NCBI GenBank assembly: GCA_001314705.1
Contig: LJSU01000016.1
Coordinates: 1 to 64,000, forward strand
Direction: 5' to 3'
Source: Rhodobacteraceae bacterium HLUCCO07
GTDB lineage: Bacteria; Pseudomonadota; Alphaproteobacteria; Rhodobacterales; Rhodobacteraceae
DNA length: 64,000 nt
Positions 43,603 through 52,823 of the stretch are shown here, in pieces (the first letter of the stretch is position 1; each line of letters opens with the position of its first letter). The notes under the pieces were generated by a model, which did not search any database, was not told the origin of the DNA, and was given only the letters and a program-made list of their open reading frames with translations. The position numbers and the translations under genes were made by a program.

Positions 43603-45858
43603 ATGTCCAAGACCAAGTACACCCGCGAAGACGCGCTGCAATTCCACCTCGAACCCACCCCGGGCAAATGGGAGGTGCAGGCCACCGTTCCCATGACCAC
43701 ACAGCGCGACCTGTCGCTCGCCTATTCCCCCGGCGTGGCCGTGCCCTGCGAGGATATCGCCGGAAACCCCGAGCTCGCCTATGATTACACCAACAAGGGC
43801 AACCTCGTCGCGGTGATCTCGAACGGCACCGCGGTCCTGGGGCTTGGCAATCTCGGCGCCTTGGGCTCAAAGCCGGTGATGGAGGGCAAGGCGGTGCTGT
43901 TCAAACGCTTCGCTGATGTCAATTCGATCGACATCGAGCTCGACACGGAAGACCCGCAGAAATTCATCGACGCGGTCAAGCTGATGGGCCCCACCTTCGG
44001 CGGCATCAACCTAGAAGACATCAAGGCCCCCGAATGCTTCATCATCGAGCAGACGCTCAAGGAAGCGATGGACATCCCCGTCTTTCACGACGACCAGCAC
44101 GGCACCGCCGTGATCTGCGCCGCCGGGCTCATCAACGCGCTGCATCTCTCGGACAAGAAGATCGAGGATTGCCGCATCGTCCTCAACGGCGCGGGGGCCG
44201 CCGGTATCGCCTGTATCGAACTGCTCAAGCGCATGGGCGCCCGGCATGAAAACTGCATCGTCTGCGACACCAAGGGCGTGATCTGGCAGGGCCGGACCGA
44301 CGGCATGAACCAGTGGAAATCCGCCCATGCCGTCAACACCGAGCTACGCACCCTCGAAGAAGCGATGAACGGCGCCGACGTGTTCCTGGGCGTGTCGGTC
44401 AAGGGCGCGGTGACGCCCGCCATGGTCGCCTCGATGAACGACAACCCGGTCATCTTCGCCATGGCCAACCCCGACCCCGAAATCACCCCCGAAGAGGCAC
44501 ACGAGGTTCGCGAAGACGCCATCATCGCCACCGGGCGCAGCGATTATCCCAACCAGGTCAACAACGTCCTGGGCTTTCCCTATCTCTTTCGCGGCGCGCT
44601 CGACATCCACGCACGCGCCATCAATGACGAGATGAAGATCGCCTGTGCCGAGGCATTGGCCAAACTCGCCCGCGAGGATGTGCCCGACGAGGTCGGCATG
44701 GCCTATGGCCGCAAGTTGAGCTTTGGCAGAGACTACATCATCCCCACCCCCTTCGATCCGCGCCTCATTCACACCATCCCGCCCGCCGTGGCCCGCGCAG
44801 GCATGCAGACCGGCGCGGCCCGGCGCCCGATCATCGACATGGACGCCTACGAGCTCACCCTCAAGAGCCGGATGGACCCCACTGCCTCGATCCTGCGCAG
44901 CCTCAACGCCCGTGCCCGCGCCGCCCAGGCCACGATGATCTTTGCCGAAGGCGACGACCCTCGCGTGCTGCGCGCCGCCGTGCAATATCAACGCTCCGGG
45001 CTGGGCCATGCGCTCATCGTCGGGCGCGAATCCGATGTCAGGGCCAAGCTCACCGAAGAGGGGCTGGCCGACGCCGTGGACGAGCTTGAGATCGTCAATG
45101 CCGCCAACACCCCGCATCTGGCCGAGTACAAGGAATTCCTGTACCAGCGGCTGCAACGCAAGGGCTTTGACCGCCACGACATCCACCGCCTTGCCGCGCG
45201 TGACCGGCACGTATTCTCGGCGCTGATGCTGGCCCATGGCCATGGCGACGCACTTGTGACGGGCGCGACCCGCAAGTCGGCCCATGTCCTCGATCTGGTC
45301 AACCACGTCTTTGACACCGACGCCGCCCATGGCGCCGTGGGCGTGACCGCGGTGTTGCACAAGGGCCGGATCGTTCTGATCGCCGACACGCTGGTGCATG
45401 AATGGCCCGACGAAGAGAACCTCGCCACCATCGCCATGCGCGCCGCCGATGTCACACGCCATCTCGGGCTCGAACCCCGCGTCGCCTTTGCCAGCTTCTC
45501 GACCTTCGGCTATCCACGCTCGGAACGGGCCGAGAAAATGCACCTCGCCCCCGAAGTTCTCGACCGGCGCGGCGTCGATTTCGAATACGAGGGCGAAATG
45601 ACGGTCGATGTGGCGCTCAATGCGCAGGCGCAACAGAATTACCCGTTCTCGCGCCTCACCGGCCCGGCCAACATCCTCGTCGTGCCCGCCCGCCATTCGG
45701 CCTCGATCTCGGTCAAGCTGATGCAGGAAATGGCCGGCGCCACCGTGATCGGCCCGATTCTCGCAGGCGTGGACAAGTCGATCCAGATCTGTTCATCCAA
45801 CTCGACCGTGAACGACATTCTCAACATGGCGGTGCTGGCCGCCTGCAAGGTCGGCTGA
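43603..45858 (+). CDS. maeB: NADP-dependent malic enzyme with phosphotransacetylase-like domain
   Basis: This 751-residue hybrid malic enzyme decarboxylates malate to pyruvate and makes NADPH. Residues about 1-430 carry the malic-enzyme part with FHDDQHGTAVICAAGLINAL and the cofactor loop VLNGAGAAGIACIELLKRMG. Residues about 430-751 match phosphate acetyltransferase (IFAEGDDPRVLRAAVQYQRS, TGPANILVVPARHSASIS). In known MaeB proteins this second domain binds acetyl-CoA as an allosteric regulator and is not catalytic. It stands alone, divergent from mutS, and ends five bases from the convergent msrA. Confidence 0.96.
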   Translation: MSKTKYTREDALQFHLEPTPGKWEVQATVPMTTQRDLSLAYSPGVAVPCEDIAGNPELAYDYTNKGNLVAVISNGTAVLGLGNLGALGSKPVMEGKAVLFKRFADVNSIDIELDTEDPQKFIDAVKLMGPTFGGINLEDIKAPECFIIEQTLKEAMDIPVFHDDQHGTAVICAAGLINALHLSDKKIEDCRIVLNGAGAAGIACIELLKRMGARHENCIVCDTKGVIWQGRTDGMNQWKSAHAVNTELRTLEEAMNGADVFLGVSVKGAVTPAMVASMNDNPVIFAMANPDPEITPEEAHEVREDAIIATGRSDYPNQVNNVLGFPYLFRGALDIHARAINDEMKIACAEALAKLAREDVPDEVGMAYGRKLSFGRDYIIPTPFDPRLIHTIPPAVARAGMQTGAARRPIIDMDAYELTLKSRMDPTASILRSLNARARAAQATMIFAEGDDPRVLRAAVQYQRSGLGHALIVGRESDVRAKLTEEGLADAVDELEIVNAANTPHLAEYKEFLYQRLQRKGFDRHDIHRLAARDRHVFSALMLAHGHGDALVTGATRKSAHVLDLVNHVFDTDAAHGAVGVTAVLHKGRIVLIADTLVHEWPDEENLATIAMRAADVTRHLGLEPRVAFASFSTFGYPRSERAEKMHLAPEVLDRRGVDFEYEGEMTVDVALNAQAQQNYPFSRLTGPANILVVPARHSASISVKLMQEMAGATVIGPILAGVDKSIQICSSNSTVNDILNMAVLAACKVG

Positions 45859-45863
45859 CCGGT

Positions 45864-46523
45864 TCATCCGGTAAAGGGTGCCGCGCTTCCCCAAAGCTCG
45901 CGCACCTTGTCATCACGCCCACAGGCCTCGCGATAGAACTTGTAGGCGGATGCCTTGCTCTTGGGCCCGGCCCGCGTCAGGACCAGTTCCTCGCTCTTGT
46001 AATAGTCCTGGTGGTAATCCTCCGCGACCCAGAATTTCCGGGCCTCCAGGACCGGCGTCACGATCTTCTGGCCCAGCTCCGCCTGCGCCTCGGCCTTTAC
46101 CTCTTCGGCAAGTGCCTTTTCCGCATTGTCAGAGACGAAAATCGCCGTGCGATAGCTCTCGCCCCGGTCACAGAACTGCCCGTCCGCATCGGTCGGGTCA
46201 ATCGAGCGAAAGAACATTTCCAGGAGTTGCTCGCGGCTCACCTCATCGGCGTCGAACGTGATCTCCGCGGCTTCGTAATGCCCGGTTCCCCCGCGCGTGA
46301 CCTGCTTGTAGGTGGGGTTGTCCACGTCGCCGCCGGTATAGCCGGACACGACCTCGATCACGCCCTCAACACGCTCGAAATCGGCCTCGACACACCAGAA
46401 GCACCCGCCCGCCACCACCAGCGTTTCGCGTGGCCCGGCCTCGGCCCGTGCGCATTGCAGCAGAACCGCAACCCCGATCAACAGGCTCAGCGCAAGGGGT
46501 TTCATATCCTTCATCGACAGCAT
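45864..46523 (-). CDS. msrA: Peptide methionine (S)-S-oxide reductase, exported
   Basis: This 219-residue methionine sulfoxide reductase A has the catalytic [17 protein letters not shown], placed after an N-terminal signal sequence ([20 protein letters not shown] then AEA). [30 protein letters not shown] and YHQDYYKS are further family motifs. The signal peptide points to repair of oxidised methionines in periplasmic proteins, whereas most bacterial MsrA is cytoplasmic. The Cys in LQCARAEA could suggest a lipobox, but its context is poor. ATG 46523 has GGAGGT seven bases upstream. Confidence 0.95.
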   Translation of the reverse strand: MLSMKDMKPLALSLLIGVAVLLQCARAEAGPRETLVVAGGCFWCVEADFERVEGVIEVVSGYTGGDVDNPTYKQVTRGGTGHYEAAEITFDADEVSREQLLEMFFRSIDPTDADGQFCDRGESYRTAIFVSDNAEKALAEEVKAEAQAELGQKIVTPVLEARKFWVAEDYHQDYYKSEELVLTRAGPKSKASAYKFYREACGRDDKVRELWGSAAPFTG

Positions 46524-46666
46524 CACAGATACCTCCTCTCACCACAATGCCGCGCACATGCCGCCCCGCCAATCCCCCGAAACCCGATATCACGCACAGG
46601 TGAAACCCCGTGACCCCCTTGGCATCGCGCCCGAAATCGCTAGCGTTCCACTCAAAGGAGACCGCG

Positions 46667-47575
46667 ATGCAAGACCAAGTCACCACCCACCAAGCCCAGG
46701 AGGACGCCCGCAACGAAGGGATCCTCATCTGGCTCAACGGCCGCCTTGTCCCCAAGGCACAGGCCATGGTCAGCGTTTACGACTCCGGCTTCATGCTGGG
46801 CGACGGCGTGTGGGAGGGGCTGCGCCTCTACAACGGCACATGGGCCTTTCTGGGTGAACACATGGACCGCCTGTTCGAAGCCGCCAAGGCCATCGACCTC
46901 GACATCGGCATGACCCGGGACGAGGTGATTTCCGCCTTGTTAGAGACACAAAAAGCAAATGGCATGACCACCGATGCCCATGCCCGCCTGATGGTCACAC
47001 GCGGGGTGAAAACCCGCCCGTTCCAGCACCCTTCGCTCTCGCGTCAGGGGCCGACCGTGACGATCATCATGGAGCATTCCAAACCTTCGATCCCCCGCCC
47101 CATCCGCCTTGCCACCGTGCCGCATATCCGCGGCCTGCCGATGACGCAGGATCCGAAGCTCAACTCCCATTCCAAGCTCAACTGCATCCTCGCCTGTATC
47201 GCCGCCGAAAAGGCCGGCGCCGACGAGGCGCTGATGCTCGATATCCACGGCTTCGTGAACACCACCAACGCCTGCAACTTCTTCATCGTCCGCAAGGGCG
47301 CGGTCTGGACCAGCACGGGCGATTACTGCATGAACGGCATCACCCGGCAAAAGGTCATCGACCTTTGCCGCGAAAACGACATCCCCGTCCATGAACGCAA
47401 CTTCTCCCTCGTCGATACCTATGGCGCCGACGAGGCGTTCCTCACCGGCACGTTCGGCGCCCAGACCCCTGTCGGCGAGATCGACGGCCGGCAGATCGGC
47501 ACCGGCGACATGGGCCCCGTCACGCTGCGCCTGCGCACGCTTTACAAGGCGCTCGTCGAAAAGGAGAGCGCCTGA
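46667..47575 (+). CDS. Class IV aminotransferase (BCAT/D-amino acid type)
   Basis: This 302-residue fold-type IV PLP enzyme has the N-terminal NGRLVPKAQAMVSVYDSGFM and the Lys-containing strand HSKLNCILACIAAEKAGADE near residue 170. LMLDIHGFVNTTNACNFFIV and TGDYCMNGITRQKVIDLCRE form the cofactor phosphate region. It resembles branched-chain amino acid aminotransferases and D-amino acid aminotransferase without matching either fully. AAAGGAG lies seven bases before ATG 46667. Its stop overlaps the next start by one base (TGATG), giving a coupled two-gene unit. Confidence 0.9.
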   Translation: MQDQVTTHQAQEDARNEGILIWLNGRLVPKAQAMVSVYDSGFMLGDGVWEGLRLYNGTWAFLGEHMDRLFEAAKAIDLDIGMTRDEVISALLETQKANGMTTDAHARLMVTRGVKTRPFQHPSLSRQGPTVTIIMEHSKPSIPRPIRLATVPHIRGLPMTQDPKLNSHSKLNCILACIAAEKAGADEALMLDIHGFVNTTNACNFFIVRKGAVWTSTGDYCMNGITRQKVIDLCRENDIPVHERNFSLVDTYGADEAFLTGTFGAQTPVGEIDGRQIGTGDMGPVTLRLRTLYKALVEKESA

Positions 47576-48288
47576 TGCGCATCGCCATGTGGTCCGGCCC
47601 CCGCAACCTCTCGACCGCGATGATGTATGCATTCGGCGCGCGGCCAGATTTCGCGGTGGTGGACGAACCCTTCTATGCCGCCTATCTCGCGCAAACCGGC
47701 CTCGCCCACCCGATGCGCGACGCGATCCTCGCCGCGCAACCACAAGACCCCGCACGGGTCGTTGACGAACTATTAGGCCCTGTTCCGGGCGGAAAGCCGC
47801 ATTTCTATCAAAAGCACATGACCCAGCACATGCTCCCCGCGATCCCTCGCGACTGGATGTCCGAAACGGTCAATGTCTTCCTCATCCGCCACCCCGCCCG
47901 CGTGGTGGCGAGTTTCGGTGCAAAATACGACAACCCCACGCTGGGTGACATCGGCTTTGCACGACAGGCCGAGCTTTTCGATCACACCCGCGCCATGGGT
48001 CAGACCCCCATCGTGATCGACAGTGCCGACATCCGCCGCGCCCCCGAGGCGACGCTGCGCAAACTCTGCGAGGCAATCGGGCTGCCCTTCGATCCGGCGA
48101 TGCTCTTCTGGCCGGCGGGCGGCCACAAGGATGATGGCGTCTGGGCACCGCATTGGTATGGCTCGGTTCACCGGTCGACCGGCTTTGCCGCGGCCGAGGG
48201 CCCGCTCCCCGAACTGCCCCCGGACCGCGCCGCACTGGCCCGCGATGCGCTCCCGTTTTACGAAAGATTAGCCGAAGTTAAGATTTGA
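47575..48288 (+). CDS. Sulfotransferase-like P-loop protein paired with aminotransferase
   Basis: This 237-residue P-loop protein begins MRIAMWSGPRNLSTAMMYAF, a PAPS 5'-phosphosulfate-loop-like sequence typical of sulfotransferase folds. VFLIRHPARVVASFGAKYDN near residue 100 matches the sulfotransferase 3'-phosphate motif. Whether it transfers sulfate is not known. The coupling to the aminotransferase is striking, because plant proteins annotated as branched-chain-aminotransferase-like carry, as I recall, an N-terminal domain of this type fused to the aminotransferase. A joint function is therefore likely. It is followed by a GC-rich hairpin. Confidence 0.8.
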   Translation: MRIAMWSGPRNLSTAMMYAFGARPDFAVVDEPFYAAYLAQTGLAHPMRDAILAAQPQDPARVVDELLGPVPGGKPHFYQKHMTQHMLPAIPRDWMSETVNVFLIRHPARVVASFGAKYDNPTLGDIGFARQAELFDHTRAMGQTPIVIDSADIRRAPEATLRKLCEAIGLPFDPAMLFWPAGGHKDDGVWAPHWYGSVHRSTGFAAAEGPLPELPPDRAALARDALPFYERLAEVKI

Positions 48289-48355
48289 TTGCCAAAATCG
48301 ACCGCGCGCCCGGTTAACCCCGGAATTCCGCGTTTGCGGCATACGCAGAACAGCC

Positions 48356-48383
48356 GGGGGGTGCACGCATATCACCCCCCTTT
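48356..48383 (+). terminator. Hairpin terminator after sulfotransferase-like gene
   Basis: GGGGGGTG (48356-48363) pairs with CACCCCCC (48373-48380) over a nine-base loop and is followed by TTTG. The T tail is short, so termination may be partial. It lies 68 bases after the sulfotransferase-like stop and before the convergent argG. Confidence 0.6.
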
Positions 48384-48418
48384 GCCCCGCGACCCGAGGC
48401 ACTGTTAACCACCGGCAA

Positions 48419-49648
48419 TCATTCGCCGCCGACCCGGTTCCTGCGCATCGCCAAAAGCCGCAAGCGCAGCGCATTGAGCTTGATGAACCCGGCCGCGTCC
48501 TTCTGATCATAGGCACCCGCGTCATCCTCGAAGGTCACGTGTTCCTCCGAGTAGAGCGAATACTCCGACCAGCGCCCCACGGTCCGGGCCAAACCCTTGT
48601 AAAGCTTCAATCTTACCGTGCCGGTCACGTAGTCCTGGCTCTTGTCGATCAGCGCCTGAAGCATCTCGCGCTCGGGGCTGAACCAGAACCCGTTATAGAT
48701 CAGTTCCGCATATTGCGGCATGATCTGATCCTTGAGATGCATCGCGCCGCGGTCCATCGTGATGCTCTCGATCCCGCGATGCGCCTCGAGCAATATGGTG
48801 CCGCCGGGCGTTTCATAGATGCCGCGGCTCTTCATCCCGACGAATCGCCCCTCGACAAGATCAAGCCGCCCGATCCCGTGCTTGCGCCCGTATTCATTCA
48901 ATGTTGTCAGCACCTTGGCAGGGCTCATCGCCACGCCATTGATGCTCACCGCGTCGCCTTTTTCAAACCCGATCTCAATGAATTCCGGCTGATCCGGCGC
49001 ATCCTCGGGATGCACCGTGCGTTGGTAAACATAGTCCGGCGCATCGACGGCCGGATCTTCCAGCACCTTGCCCTCGGACGAGGTGTGCAAGAGGTTCGCA
49101 TCGACCGAGAACGGCGCCTCGCCGCGCTTGTCCTTGGCGATGGGAATCTGGTTTTTCTCCGCAAAATCAAGCAGCTTGGTGCGCGAGGTCAGATCCCATT
49201 CGCGCCATGGCGCGATCACCTTGATGTCGGGGTCAAGGGCATAGGCCGCCAGCTCGAACCGCACCTGGTCATTGCCCTTGCCCGTCGCCCCATGCGCCAC
49301 TGCATCGGCGCCGGTCTCCGCCGCGATCTCGATCAAACGCTTGGAAATCAGGGGCCGCGCGATCGAGGTGCCCAGCAGGTAGAGCCCCTCGTAAACCGCG
49401 TTCGCCCGGAACATCGGAAACACGAAATCGCGCACGAACTCCTCGCGCACATCCTCGATATAGATGTTCTCGGGCTTGATCCCCAACATCTCGGCCTTTT
49501 CCCGCGCCGGCTCAAGCTCTTCACCCTGGCCCAGGTCGGCGGTAAAGGTCACGACCTCGCAACCATATTCGGTCTGGAGCCATTTCAGGATGATCGACGT
49601 ATCAAGGCCCCCGGAATAGGCCAGCACAACTTTCTTCGGCGCGGACAT
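48419..49648 (-). CDS. argG: Argininosuccinate synthase
   Basis: This 409-residue enzyme joins citrulline and aspartate with ATP in arginine synthesis. The N-type PP-loop is [19 protein letters not shown] at residues 7-25. [20 protein letters not shown] and [20 protein letters not shown] are conserved, and [20 protein letters not shown] closes the substrate site. The start at 49648 follows GAGGGGAA. It is divergent from ilvA with 101 bases between starts. Confidence 0.97.
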   Translation of the reverse strand: MSAPKKVVLAYSGGLDTSIILKWLQTEYGCEVVTFTADLGQGEELEPAREKAEMLGIKPENIYIEDVREEFVRDFVFPMFRANAVYEGLYLLGTSIARPLISKRLIEIAAETGADAVAHGATGKGNDQVRFELAAYALDPDIKVIAPWREWDLTSRTKLLDFAEKNQIPIAKDKRGEAPFSVDANLLHTSSEGKVLEDPAVDAPDYVYQRTVHPEDAPDQPEFIEIGFEKGDAVSINGVAMSPAKVLTTLNEYGRKHGIGRLDLVEGRFVGMKSRGIYETPGGTILLEAHRGIESITMDRGAMHLKDQIMPQYAELIYNGFWFSPEREMLQALIDKSQDYVTGTVRLKLYKGLARTVGRWSEYSLYSEEHVTFEDDAGAYDQKDAAGFIKLNALRLRLLAMRRNRVGGE

Positions 49649-49749
49649 CGCTGTTCCCCTCGTTTGTTTGACCGCGCGATAAAGGGTTTTCCGCGGCAGG
49701 GCAAGGCGCGGGGCTTGCCTGCATTCGCGCTCTGCGCCACACAGGAGGG

Positions 49750-50997
49750 ATGAGCTTTCGACAGGATTTCCAGACCCGGGCCCGTGCGGCCGAACGCGCC
49801 ATGCGGCAGGTGTTTCCCGAAACACCGCTGCAACGCAACGTTCACCTTTCCGAAAGATTCGGCTGCGATCTTTACCTCAAGCGCGAAGATCTTTCGCCGG
49901 TACGGTCCTACAAGTTGCGCGGTGCGTTCAACGCGATGCGCAAAGTTCTGGATGCGGCACCCGCGTCGCGGCTTTTCGTCTGCGCCTCTGCGGGCAACCA
50001 CGCGCAGGGGGTGGCCTTCATGTGCCAGCATTTCGGCGTGCGGGGCGTGATCTTCATGCCGGTGACAACACCGCAACAGAAGATCCAGAAAACCCGCATC
50101 TTCGGCGGCAACACGATCGAGATTCGCCTGACCGGCGACTATTTCGACGACACGCTGGCCGAGGCGCAGCGCTTTTGCGCAACCGAGGGCGGGCATTTCC
50201 TCGCCCCTTTCGACGACGACGACGTGATCGAGGGGCAGGCTTCGGTTGCCGTGGAAATCGCCGACCAGTTCGACGGCGCCCCTGATCGCATCGTCCTGCC
50301 CGTCGGCGGTGGCGGGCTTTCGGCCGGCGTGTGCCAGTATTTCGGCGATGCTGTACACTACAGCTTCGTCGAGCCGGAGGGCGGCGCCAGCCTCGCTGCC
50401 GCGATCCGCGCCGGTGGGCCGGTCACACTCGAAAAGGTCGACAGTTTCGTCGACGGAGCCGCTGTCGCAAGGATCGGGGAATCACCCTTCAAGACTCTGA
50501 AAAATATCAATATATCAGATGTTTATGCAGCACCCGAAGATCGCATCTGCACCACGATCCTCGACATGCTGAATGTCGAGGGCATCGTCCTTGAACCGGC
50601 CGGCGCCTTGGCTGTCGATGCACTGATCGACATGGCCGACCAGATCGCGGGAAAGCGCGTCGTTTGCATCACCTCTGGCGGAAATTTCGATTTCGAACGC
50701 CTCCCCGAGGTCAAGGAACGCGCCCAGCGCTTTTCCGGGGTCAAGAAGTATTTCATCCTGCGCCTTCCCCAACGCCCCGGCGCATTGAAGGAATTTCTCA
50801 ATGTCCTCGGCCCCTCGGACGATATTGCGCGCTTCGAATACCTCAAGAAATCAGCGCGGAATTTCGGATCGGTCTTGATCGGGATCGAGACCACGAAACG
50901 GGAAAACTTCGACACGCTGTTCTCCCGGCTGGACGAGGTGGGCTTCACCTACAGGGACATCACCAACGACAATATCCTGGCAGAGTTCCTGATCTGA
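49750..50997 (+). CDS. ilvA: Threonine ammonia-lyase
   Basis: This 415-residue PLP enzyme converts threonine to 2-oxobutyrate at the start of isoleucine synthesis. The cofactor Lys lies in [18 protein letters not shown] near residue 55, and [19 protein letters not shown] is the phosphate-binding glycine loop. A single ACT-like regulatory region occupies about 330-410 ([18 protein letters not shown]), so it resembles the shorter one-ACT IlvA type. The only in-frame early ATG directly touches the purine-rich AGGAGGG, which is unusually close. The true start or its initiation may therefore differ. Confidence 0.94.
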   Translation: MSFRQDFQTRARAAERAMRQVFPETPLQRNVHLSERFGCDLYLKREDLSPVRSYKLRGAFNAMRKVLDAAPASRLFVCASAGNHAQGVAFMCQHFGVRGVIFMPVTTPQQKIQKTRIFGGNTIEIRLTGDYFDDTLAEAQRFCATEGGHFLAPFDDDDVIEGQASVAVEIADQFDGAPDRIVLPVGGGGLSAGVCQYFGDAVHYSFVEPEGGASLAAAIRAGGPVTLEKVDSFVDGAAVARIGESPFKTLKNINISDVYAAPEDRICTTILDMLNVEGIVLEPAGALAVDALIDMADQIAGKRVVCITSGGNFDFERLPEVKERAQRFSGVKKYFILRLPQRPGALKEFLNVLGPSDDIARFEYLKKSARNFGSVLIGIETTKRENFDTLFSRLDEVGFTYRDITNDNILAEFLI

Positions 50998-51025
50998 CAT
51001 GATGAGCCCACAGTGGCGCCCGGCC

Positions 51026-51358
51026 TCACGCTATGTCGATATTTTCAAGTGTTTTCAGGAAAGTGGCTTTGGATGCATCATAAGTCTGGATGACCTCGCA
51101 CAGATCGATCGACGTGTAATCCCCGGCGGCAGAGGCCGCCTCGCCCTTGGCGCAAAGTTCGGAGAAGGCGGTGAAACCAAGGTTCAGCGCACTGCCCTTG
51201 AGAAAATGCAAACAGCATTCAAGCTTGTCCGCGGGCAAGCCGGCGCGAAGCCTTTCCATGGCCTCTTCCACTTCTTCAAGAAACAGTTCGACGACTTCAT
51301 CGAAATCCTCTTGACCGATGTCGTTGCGAAGTTCAGCTATCTTGTCCCAGTCAATCAT
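51026..51358 (-). CDS. Histidine phosphotransfer (Hpt) domain protein
   Basis: This 110-residue free-standing Hpt protein should relay phosphate between a hybrid kinase and response regulators. The phosphoacceptor His is in LECCLHFLKGSALNLGFTAF near residue 50, followed by the expected Lys-Gly. The chain is mostly helical and acidic. It is divergent from the REC-PP2C gene with a 181-base spacer that contains a clean dyad, so the two are probably functionally linked. Confidence 0.9.
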   Translation of the reverse strand: MIDWDKIAELRNDIGQEDFDEVVELFLEEVEEAMERLRAGLPADKLECCLHFLKGSALNLGFTAFSELCAKGEAASAAGDYTSIDLCEVIQTYDASKATFLKTLENIDIA

Positions 51359-51458
51359 GGCTCGTCTCGAAAGAGTGTTGGCATGGTCGAAACATGCCGC
51401 AACAATGTTAATCGATCCTTTTCACCTGGCCGAAACATCAGTCTGAATCGATTGTGAT

Positions 51459-51479
51459 TTAACGTTCACCCAACGTTAA
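51459..51479. promoter_or_regulatory. Operator-like dyad between Hpt and REC-PP2C genes
   Basis: TTAACGTT (51459-51466) and AACGTTAA (51472-51479) form a perfect 8-bp inverted repeat around CACCC. It lies 60 bases upstream of the REC-PP2C start and about 100 upstream of the Hpt start. The TTAAC half is CtrA-like, but the spaced TTAA-N7-TTAAC consensus is not fulfilled. The cognate factor is unknown. Confidence 0.5.
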
Positions 51480-51539
51480 ATTCTGCGCTGTTATGCCGGT
51501 TGAAATGTTCCCTCGGAACTTTTCGAAACAGGCTGGCCA

Positions 51540-52823
51540 ATGACACGAACGCCACGATTGGATGCCCCGCCCCTCAATGGAACGGCATCGGTGCACGATC
51601 GGGCGCCACGCGTTCTTGTCGTCGATGACAGCCGCCTGCAACGCCATATCCTCAAGGCATCGCTCAAACGCTGGGGCTACGAGGTGCTCGAAGCAGAGTC
51701 CGGGCATGATGCGATCGGTATCTGCAAAGACATCGAACCCGACATGGTGATCAGCGACTGGATGATGCCGGGCATGAACGGGCTGGAGTTCTGCAAGGCA
51801 TTCCGCGCAATGGATCGAGAAAGCTATGGCTATTTCATCCTCCTCACGTCAAAGAGCGAAAAGAACGAAGTGGCGCATGGACTCGACAACGGTGCCGACG
51901 ATTTTCTGACGAAACCGGTGAATGCGGCGGAATTGCGCGCGCGCCTCAACGCCGGCGAACGTATCCTGCGAATGGAACGTGAGCTCACGGAAAAGAACCG
52001 CCTCATCAAACATGCGCTCGAGAAAATTCAATCGCTCTATTACTCGATCGACAGTGACCTGATCGAAGCCAAGAAGCTCCAGCAATCGCTCATCCGCGAG
52101 CGTTTTCGCGATTTCGGCTGCGCACAGGTCTCGCTCATGTTGCATCCAAGCGGGCACGTTGGGGGTGACCTCGTCGGGTTCTTTCCAGTGAACGAAACAA
52201 GGATCGGCCTGTTTTCCATCGATGTGTCCGGACATGGAATCAGCTCGGCCCTGATGACAGCACGGCTGGCCGGCTATCTTTCATCAACCGCGCCCGAACA
52301 GAACATCGCGATAAGGGCCATTGCCGGTGGAGGGCAGGATTCAATCAGCCCGGCCAGGGTGGTCGAAAACCTCAACCGCCTCGTCCTGGACGAAATGGAT
52401 ACCGAACACTATTTCACCCTTCTCCTCGCTGATGTCGACCTTGCAAGCGGGCATGTGCGAATGGCACAAGCCGGGCATCCGCATCCGCTGGTCCAGCGCG
52501 CAGATGGCACAATCGAACAGGACGGGCCCGGGGGGCTGCCGGTCGGGCTGTTTCCCGGTGCCTCCTACGAGGAATTTTCCGTCACCCTCCAACCTGGTGA
52601 CCGGCTCATGATCTTTTCGGACGGTATCACCGAATGTCCGGACCCCGATGGCGTGCTGCTCAACGAGCAGGGCCTGGAGAGCATGCTTCATCGGCTTGCC
52701 GATATGCGGGGCACCGCCCTGCTCGAATCGGTGATCTGGAACCTTTCGGAGTTCGCCGGTAATGGCGATTTTCCCGATGATGTCTCGGCGGTCCTGTTCG
52801 AATATCAACGACTCGCAAGGTAA
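51540..52823 (+). CDS. Response regulator with PP2C-type phosphatase domain (RbaY-like)
   Basis: This 427-residue protein has an N-terminal receiver domain at about 24-140 (RVLVVDDSRLQRHILKASL). The phospho-acceptor Asp lies in MVISDWMMPGMNGLEFCK, with Thr in LLTSKSEK and Lys in LTKPVNAAEL. A coiled linker at about 145-190 leads to a SpoIIE/RsbU-type PP2C phosphatase (GGDLVGFFPVNETRIGLFSI, DVSGHGISSALMTARLAGYL). RsbU-like phosphatases dephosphorylate anti-anti-sigma factors. In Rhodobacter capsulatus the same architecture occurs in RbaY, which works with RbaV/RbaW and affects gene transfer agent production. No rbaV/rbaW-like genes are in the window. Confidence 0.9.
   Translation: MTRTPRLDAPPLNGTASVHDRAPRVLVVDDSRLQRHILKASLKRWGYEVLEAESGHDAIGICKDIEPDMVISDWMMPGMNGLEFCKAFRAMDRESYGYFILLTSKSEKNEVAHGLDNGADDFLTKPVNAAELRARLNAGERILRMERELTEKNRLIKHALEKIQSLYYSIDSDLIEAKKLQQSLIRERFRDFGCAQVSLMLHPSGHVGGDLVGFFPVNETRIGLFSIDVSGHGISSALMTARLAGYLSSTAPEQNIAIRAIAGGGQDSISPARVVENLNRLVLDEMDTEHYFTLLLADVDLASGHVRMAQAGHPHPLVQRADGTIEQDGPGGLPVGLFPGASYEEFSVTLQPGDRLMIFSDGITECPDPDGVLLNEQGLESMLHRLADMRGTALLESVIWNLSEFAGNGDFPDDVSAVLFEYQRLAR

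Noticed and set aside
41159-43696. Plus-strand open frame of about 845 codons opposite mutS
   Set aside because: It is antisense to mutS, has no domain signature and has low-complexity composition.
51540-52823. Evidence for a gene transfer agent or prophage cluster
   Set aside because: Only the RbaY-like regulator is present. No capsid, terminase, portal or tail genes are seen anywhere in the window.
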